9,635 nucleotides of DNA from CAJCBL01 sp035298965 (GTDB lineage: Bacteria > Verrucomicrobiota > Verrucomicrobiia > Opitutales > Opitutaceae): positions 1 through 9,635 of the forward strand of contig DATGXO010000127.1 in NCBI GenBank assembly GCA_035298965.1, read 5' to 3'. This document shows positions 5,003 to 9,635 of this stretch, in pieces (the stretch's first letter is position 1; each line of letters begins with the position of its first letter). Below the pieces are notes generated by a model that did no database searches, was not told the DNA's origin, and saw only the letters and a program-made list of their open reading frames with translations. The translations under genes were made by a program, and so were the position numbers.

Positions 5003-6694
5003 ATGCAACGTTCCGAGCCCATGAAACCCTCGGTCAGCGACTGGCTGGCGGGCAACCGCGGCGGGCCGATCTGGTTGCTCGTGCTCGGGGCGGCGCTCCT
5101 CGCAGCCGGCTGGTTGCTGCCCGTGCAGGTGAAGTCGCTCAGCCCGTTGCTGCTGCGCGAGGCGGGCGCGGACACGCCGACGCTCGTCGCCTTCGGCGAG
5201 GAGTTGCGTGCAGCCGACAAACTCGGTCCGGCCAACCTCGTGAGCGAGGCGGCCAAGAAACTCGCGCTCTCCGGCGCGGCGGGGCTGGAAACGCAGCTCG
5301 CGGACGACGCGCAACGGCAGCTCGAGATTGTGCCGTGGGGCGGCGTGGATCCCTATTTGGAGCAGGTCTTCTCCGGGCGCTCGCGCCCGCGCGCGGTGGA
5401 ACCGAAATCGGTGCCCGCGATCCAGGAGTTTCTCCCCGCGAAAGCCCGCGAGGCGGTGCGGACATACTTGGGCAATTCGCGCTCGGGCACGGTGAAGGCG
5501 TTGCTCGCCACCGCAGAAATCGACCACACGAAACGTTTCGTGCCCGCCAAGCGCGCCGGCGGCCAGCCGCTCGACGCGACGATCCTGATGACGGCGCTGC
5601 TCAACCAGGGTAACTGGCTCTCCGACTCGCTCTCGCGCGAGGTGCGCGGCCGCGCGGAGTCGGCCGTGCAACGCGGCGAACTCGAGCCGATTGAGGATTT
5701 CTACTACGACCTGCTGACGCTCTCGCGTCGCCTCAACTGGATCCAGCTCGGCGAGTGGCTGCGCGCCTGCCCCGACGTAAAGACCGTGGGCGAGTTTTCG
5801 CAGCTCTTGCGCGCCGCGCCCGACGCGCTGCCGGTGCTCTACGCGGCCTCGCTGCAAAGTCGCGCGCCCGACGGCGTGACGCGCTACGCGCTCACCTTCG
5901 GCAAGGGCGGTCTGGCCGGACTGGAGACGGCGTTGCGCGCCGGCGAGGGCGCGGTGCGCCAGCTCGTGCGCCGGCAGGTGCCGGTGAACCCCGATTCGCC
6001 GCTGGCCTGGGACTATTTCGCCTCGTTGAGCCTTCGATACCCAACTGTCATGACCATCGTGAAGTACCTCTGCTTTTTCGCCGGAGTCTGGTTCGTCTTC
6101 CGCGCGCTCGACCGCGCGTTGGTGGGACCGGTGCTTTCGGCCGCCAACCGCACCCTGATGCACGCGAAGAGCGGCGTGATGGCGCTGGTGTTTTCCGGCG
6201 TGCTGTTCGTGCTCAGCGAGCCGTTCCTGCTGCGCGGCGCGCCGCCGGCCGATCTCGCGCTCAAGGTGAGCATCCCCGCGCTGAGCATGGTCGGGCAGTT
6301 GCAAGCTTCGCCCTCGACCGCGGCCAACGTGGACACCTCGACGATCATCACGATCGTGTTCTTCGGTGCGCTGCAGGCGCTCGTCTACTGGATTTGCCTG
6401 CTGAAGATGCGCGAGATCGAGCGGCAGAGCGTCCCGAGCCTGCTCAAGCTGCGGTTGATGGAGAACGAGGAGAACCTCTTCGACTCCGGCCTCTACGTCG
6501 GCATCGCCGGCACGGCCACGGCGCTCGTGTTGCAGGTGCTCGGCATCATCCAGCCCAACCTGCTCGCCGCCTATTCCTCGAACCTCTTCGGCATCACGTG
6601 CGTGGCGATGGTGAAGATCCGCCATGTGCGGCCGTACAAGAAGAAGCTCATCGTCGAGAGCCAGGGCGTCGCGCCCGCCAAGCCCGCCGCCTGA
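5003..6694 (+). CDS. Polytopic membrane protein of unknown function
   Basis: I do not recognise a family. The 563-residue product has one N-terminal membrane helix (about 23-40, 'IWLLVLGAALLAAGWLLP'). A roughly 305-residue, mostly helical and charged domain (about 42-347) follows, then five hydrophobic segments at about 349-367, 391-409, 447-467, 496-516 and 521-538, and a basic tail (539-550, 'IRHVRPYKKKLI'). Basic residues before helix 1 and the basic C-terminus suggest both ends are cytoplasmic and the large domain is periplasmic. No catalytic motif is evident. The start is ATG at 5003; a second in-frame ATG at 5021 (Met7) is equally possible because neither has a Shine-Dalgarno. Only 13 bp separate its stop from the next gene, so the two are probably one transcript and may act together. 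Confidence 0.8.
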   Translation: MQRSEPMKPSVSDWLAGNRGGPIWLLVLGAALLAAGWLLPVQVKSLSPLLLREAGADTPTLVAFGEELRAADKLGPANLVSEAAKKLALSGAAGLETQLADDAQRQLEIVPWGGVDPYLEQVFSGRSRPRAVEPKSVPAIQEFLPAKAREAVRTYLGNSRSGTVKALLATAEIDHTKRFVPAKRAGGQPLDATILMTALLNQGNWLSDSLSREVRGRAESAVQRGELEPIEDFYYDLLTLSRRLNWIQLGEWLRACPDVKTVGEFSQLLRAAPDALPVLYAASLQSRAPDGVTRYALTFGKGGLAGLETALRAGEGAVRQLVRRQVPVNPDSPLAWDYFASLSLRYPTVMTIVKYLCFFAGVWFVFRALDRALVGPVLSAANRTLMHAKSGVMALVFSGVLFVLSEPFLLRGAPPADLALKVSIPALSMVGQLQASPSTAANVDTSTIITIVFFGALQALVYWICLLKMREIERQSVPSLLKLRLMENEENLFDSGLYVGIAGTATALVLQVLGIIQPNLLAAYSSNLFGITCVAMVKIRHVRPYKKKLIVESQGVAPAKPAA

Positions 6695-6707
6695 GCCCCG
6701 CCGTAGC

Positions 6708-8102
6708 ATGAATAAGACGCTACTGCTCATCATCTGCGACTTCCTCCTGCTCAACCTCCTCGCGCTCACGCGTTGGGAGCAGGTCGAACCGCCGAAAACA
6801 CCGCCCCCAGCCGCGACCGCCTCCGCGCAGCCAGGCGAGAGCGTCGGCCCCGCCAACGAGCTCGTCGAGGTCATGCGTCTCACGCTCGCCGAGGAACAGG
6901 CGGCGCGCGACGAGTTGCGTGCCCAGCTCTCGAACACGGCGGAGAACCTCCAGCAGAAGGAGCAGCAGGTCGCCAGCCTCGAGGGCGAGAAGGGCAAACT
7001 TTCCGAGAACCTCTCCGCCTCGCAGGCCAAGGCCGCTGCGCTCGCCGCCGAGGCGGAGGCGAAGGCGCGCGAGATCGAGGCGAGCAAGATCCGGCTCGCC
7101 CAGCTCCAGCGCGACCTCGAGTTGCGCGAGCAGCAGACGCGCGAGCAGCGCGAGGCCTACGCCGCGCTTGAGCAGAAACACTCCGCCGCCCGCGGCGAGA
7201 TCGAGAACCTCAACGTCGCCGTGAAGGTCGCCGAGCAGGAGAAGGGTTTGCTGCGGGAGAACATCGAGCAGATGCGCGACGAGATCGTCACCCAGCGCGA
7301 GGAGAAGCAGAAGATCCAGGAACAGGCCGGCATGCTCGCCGAGGGCGTGGGCAAGCTCGCGGAGAGCTCCGGCGAACTAACCCGCGAGATCCGCGAGAAC
7401 CGCCCGATCAATCCCAACACGTTGTTCAGCGAATACGTGGCGAACCAGTTCGTCGTCGAGGCGATGGCGCGGCGCACAGTGCTCTTCGGGCCGTTCACCA
7501 CCGAGAGCGCGGCCCGCACGGTGCTTGTGTCCGACGGGACCCGCGTCTTCGCGCTGCTCCATGTGCGCGACACTCCGTTCGACCTCGCCGGCGCGGCGGC
7601 CGACTACGAGGTCATCCGGGCGACGATGAAACGCTCCGGTGCGGATGTGCCCGTCACCGAGTTCGCGTTCCACGCGCTCGAGCCGCGCGTGGTGCTGATC
7701 CCGGTCGATCCCGCGCGCGCCGCGGCGCTCGGCGTGAAAATCTACCCGCTGGCCGCGGACCCGTTCAAGTTTCCCGAGGCGGTGCTCGTCGGCAGCAGCG
7801 GCCGTTACTACGGCGAGATCGCGTTCAAGCTCGATCCGACCGCGCCGCGCTACGTGCAGATGGATAATCGGTTTTTCAAACGCCTCTTCGGCGAGTTCGC
7901 GCCGCACACCGGCGACCTGGTCTTCAGCAAGACCGGCGAGTTGCTCGGCGTGATGGTGAACAACGACTACTGTTTCGTGCTGAACCAGCTGCGCACGGTC
8001 TCCTCCATGCCGACGGGCGAGAAACCCGGCGGCCTCGGCACCAAACCGGCGATGCAATCGGCGAAGGACATCCTCGGGCGCCTGCCGGCGAAACTCCAGT
8101 GA
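6708..8102 (+). CDS. Signal-anchored coiled-coil protein with possible degenerate trypsin-like domain
   Basis: Function unknown. The 464-residue product begins with a signal anchor (3-20, 'KTLLLIICDFLLLNLLAL') and a Pro/Ala-rich linker (27-48). A long Glu/Lys/Gln-rich coiled coil (about 50-230, e.g. 'NLQQKEQQVASLEGEKGKL') and a globular C-terminal domain (about 235-425) follow. Within the latter, 'HTGDLVFSKTGELLGVMVN' (400-418) resembles the 'GDSGGPLFN..GELIGV' segment of trypsin/HtrA proteins but lacks the catalytic Ser, so an inactive protease-like fold is possible. This is speculation from one segment. The ATG at 6708 is chosen because it gives the hydrophobic N-terminus; the frame extends upstream to 6624 only as overlap with the previous gene. 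The protein is probably periplasmic and anchored in the inner membrane, pairing with the upstream membrane protein. Confidence 0.82.
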   Translation: MNKTLLLIICDFLLLNLLALTRWEQVEPPKTPPPAATASAQPGESVGPANELVEVMRLTLAEEQAARDELRAQLSNTAENLQQKEQQVASLEGEKGKLSENLSASQAKAAALAAEAEAKAREIEASKIRLAQLQRDLELREQQTREQREAYAALEQKHSAARGEIENLNVAVKVAEQEKGLLRENIEQMRDEIVTQREEKQKIQEQAGMLAEGVGKLAESSGELTREIRENRPINPNTLFSEYVANQFVVEAMARRTVLFGPFTTESAARTVLVSDGTRVFALLHVRDTPFDLAGAAADYEVIRATMKRSGADVPVTEFAFHALEPRVVLIPVDPARAAALGVKIYPLAADPFKFPEAVLVGSSGRYYGEIAFKLDPTAPRYVQMDNRFFKRLFGEFAPHTGDLVFSKTGELLGVMVNNDYCFVLNQLRTVSSMPTGEKPGGLGTKPAMQSAKDILGRLPAKLQ

Positions 8103-8257
8103 GACGCGGCGGGCGCGCTCGGGAGCGGCGGCTCACCCGAGCCGGCGGAGGCGGGACCGCAGCAGAGAATCAGGGTTTCCCCGCACAACGCGACGTGGAC
8201 AGGCGTCCGGTTTTCCGACACAACCCCGGCCCGAACGAACAACTTCGAGACCTGCCT
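8103..8257 (+). promoter_or_regulatory. Spacer upstream of the UDP-glucose dehydrogenase gene
   Basis: This 155-bp gap holds the hairpin at 8117-8142, and a less GC-extreme stretch at 8165-8245 that would be the natural place for a promoter. No -35/-10 pair is recognisable, and no Shine-Dalgarno precedes the ATG (GAGACCTGCCT-ATG). The gap length suggests separate transcription from the preceding pair. Confidence 0.3.
8117..8142 (+). terminator. Hairpin after the coiled-coil gene, possible terminator
   Basis: GCTCGGG (8117-8123) pairs exactly with CCCGAGC (8136-8142). Inside, AGC/GCT extends the stem by 3 bp with a CA bulge. It starts 15 bp after the stop codon of the preceding gene. No T-run follows, so intrinsic termination would be weak. 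It could instead stabilise the 3' end of the transcript. Confidence 0.4.
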
Positions 8258-9634
8258 ATGAACATCTGCTGCATCGGCGCCGGCTACGTCGGCGGTCCCA
8301 CCATGGCCATGATCGCGCGCAAGTGCCCGGACATCCGCGTGACGGTGGTCGACATGAACGTCGCGCGCATCGCGGCGTGGAACTCCGACAAGCTGCCGAT
8401 CTTCGAGCCCGGACTCGACGGCGTGGTGCGTGAGGCGCGCGGCCGGAATCTGTTCTTTTCGACCGATGTGGCCGGCGGGATCAAGACCGCCGACATCGTC
8501 TTCGTGAGCGTAAACACACCCACGAAGACCTACGGCCACGGCGCCGGCCGTGCGGCCGACCTCAAGTACATCGAGGGTGTGGCGCGCACGATCGCCGAAC
8601 ACGCCGACGGCCCGAAGGTGATTGTCGAAAAGTCGACGATCCCGGTGAAGACCGCCGAGTCCATCAAGACGATCCTCGCCGCCAACGCGCGCGGGCTGAA
8701 GTTCCAGGTGCTCTCGAACCCCGAGTTTCTCGCCGAAGGCACCGCCGTGGCTGACCTCGAAGCGCCCGACCGCGTGCTCATCGGCGGCGAGCGCACGCCC
8801 GAAGGCGAGGCCGCGCTGAACGCGCTCGCGAGCGTCTACGGCCGCTGGGTCCCGCAGGATCGCATCATCAAGACCAACCTCTGGTCCTCGGAACTCTCCA
8901 AGCTCGTCGCCAACGCCTTCCTCGCGCAGCGCATCTCCTCAATCAACTCGATCTCCGCGCTCTGCGAGGCCACCGGCGCCGATGTTGACGAGGTCGCCAA
9001 CGCGATCGGCAAGGACTCGCGCATCGGCCCGAAATTTCTCCGCTCCTCCGTGGGCTTCGGCGGCTCGTGCTTCCAGAAGGACATCCTGAACCTCGTCTAC
9101 CTCTGCGAGCACTTCGGCCTGCCCGAGGTCGCGGCGTATTGGGAAAACGTGGTCAAGATGAACGACTGGCAGAAACACCGCTTCACCAAGCGCGTTGTCC
9201 GCGAGCTCTTCAACACGGTCGCCGACAAGCGCATCGCGGTCCTCGGTTTCGCGTTCAAGAAGGACACGAACGACACGCGCGAATCCGCCGCCATCACCGT
9301 CTGCCAGGACCTGCTCGCCGAGCAGGCGCGCCTCGCGATCTATGATCCGAAGGTGCCGGCCGACGAAATCTTCCGCGATCTCGGCATTCCGGCCACGCTC
9401 GCCGACGGCCGGCCGAACCCCGCGGTAACGATCTGCCACGATGCGTACACCGCGACGGATGGCGCGCACGCCGTGCTTGTGCTCACCGAGTGGGACGAGT
9501 TCAAGACGATCGATTTCGAACGCGTGTACGGGAAGATGATGAAGCCCGCCTCGGTGTTTGACGGCCGCAACATCCTCGACCTGAAGAAGCTCCGCGGCAT
9601 CGGCTTCAAGGCCTCCGCGATCGGCAAGGGCTGA
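8258..9634 (+). CDS. UDP-glucose 6-dehydrogenase, eukaryote-like long type
   Basis: Oxidises UDP-glucose to UDP-glucuronate with two NAD+, in the cytoplasm, feeding capsule, exopolysaccharide or other glycan synthesis. The 458-residue product is complete. Seen: NAD-binding Rossmann motif 'CIGAGYVGGP' (5-14), 'VNTPTKTYGHGAGRAADLKY' (85-104), 'SNPEFLAEGTA' (153-163), Lys215 in 'SSELSKLVANAF' (210-221) and the catalytic Cys271 in 'GFGGSCFQKD' (266-275). The C-terminal substrate-binding domain has 'GFAFKKDTNDTRES' (330-343) and 'DGAHAVLVLTEWDEF' (401-415). Motifs, spacing and length match animal and plant enzymes (about 480-490 residues) better than the roughly 390-residue E. coli Ugd. The ATG at 8258 opens directly on the Rossmann strand; in-frame sequence upstream to 8099 is not protein-like. 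The gene symbol ugd/udg would be conventional. Confidence 0.96.
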   Translation: MNICCIGAGYVGGPTMAMIARKCPDIRVTVVDMNVARIAAWNSDKLPIFEPGLDGVVREARGRNLFFSTDVAGGIKTADIVFVSVNTPTKTYGHGAGRAADLKYIEGVARTIAEHADGPKVIVEKSTIPVKTAESIKTILAANARGLKFQVLSNPEFLAEGTAVADLEAPDRVLIGGERTPEGEAALNALASVYGRWVPQDRIIKTNLWSSELSKLVANAFLAQRISSINSISALCEATGADVDEVANAIGKDSRIGPKFLRSSVGFGGSCFQKDILNLVYLCEHFGLPEVAAYWENVVKMNDWQKHRFTKRVVRELFNTVADKRIAVLGFAFKKDTNDTRESAAITVCQDLLAEQARLAIYDPKVPADEIFRDLGIPATLADGRPNPAVTICHDAYTATDGAHAVLVLTEWDEFKTIDFERVYGKMMKPASVFDGRNILDLKKLRGIGFKASAIGKG

Positions 9635-9635
9635 G

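Noticed and set aside
6708..6740. A lipoprotein signal at Cys10 of the coiled-coil protein.
   Set aside because: The residues before it are L-I-I rather than a lipobox, and the Cys is in the middle of the hydrophobic helix, so a plain signal anchor is more likely.
4889..7087. A very long (732-codon) minus-strand reading frame opposite the membrane-protein and coiled-coil genes.
   Set aside because: Its product is Arg/His/Ala-rich low-complexity sequence with no domain, and it lies antisense to two frames with clear membrane and coiled-coil structure. Long antisense frames are expected in GC-rich coding DNA.

Overview
The window is a GC-rich bacterial chromosome segment. It most resembles Verrucomicrobiota, probably Opitutaceae. 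That placement is an inference from three things: the style of a coiled-coil protein with a 'KTLLLIICDFLLLNLLAL' N-terminus, an animal/plant-type UDP-glucose dehydrogenase, and intergenic spacers carrying degenerate period-7/8 repeats. No rRNA, tRNA or CRISPR array is visible.

Positions 1 to about 1700 are a mobile-element graveyard downstream of trpS. An IS21-family element enters from the left edge: istA is on the minus strand and its C-terminus lies outside the window. Upstream of istA are a perfect 25-bp palindrome and a tandem 25-bp repeat typical of an IS21-type end. This element abuts a frameshifted fragment of an IS66-family TnpC transposase, so it appears to have inserted into it. 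Positions 1420-1701 hold small hairpins and a short orphan reading frame, with no convincing gene.

Positions 1702 to 4932 are a minus-strand housekeeping cluster read in the order def (peptide deformylase), pduO-type cob(I)alamin adenosyltransferase, a DUF429 predicted nuclease, and trpS (tryptophanyl-tRNA synthetase). The spacers before pduO and trpS contain short period-7 or period-8 arrays. These make the mRNA leader pyrimidine-rich where a Shine-Dalgarno would normally sit.

Positions 5003 to 8102 are a plus-strand pair divergent from def. The first gene encodes a polytopic membrane protein with a large extramembrane domain. Thirteen bases later comes a signal-anchored coiled-coil protein whose C-terminal domain loosely recalls an inactive trypsin/HtrA fold. 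Neither has a function I recognise, and the pair is the best candidate here for an undescribed envelope module. After a hairpin-bearing spacer, 8258-9634 encodes a complete UDP-glucose 6-dehydrogenase of the eukaryote-like long type, which supplies UDP-glucuronate for surface polysaccharide.
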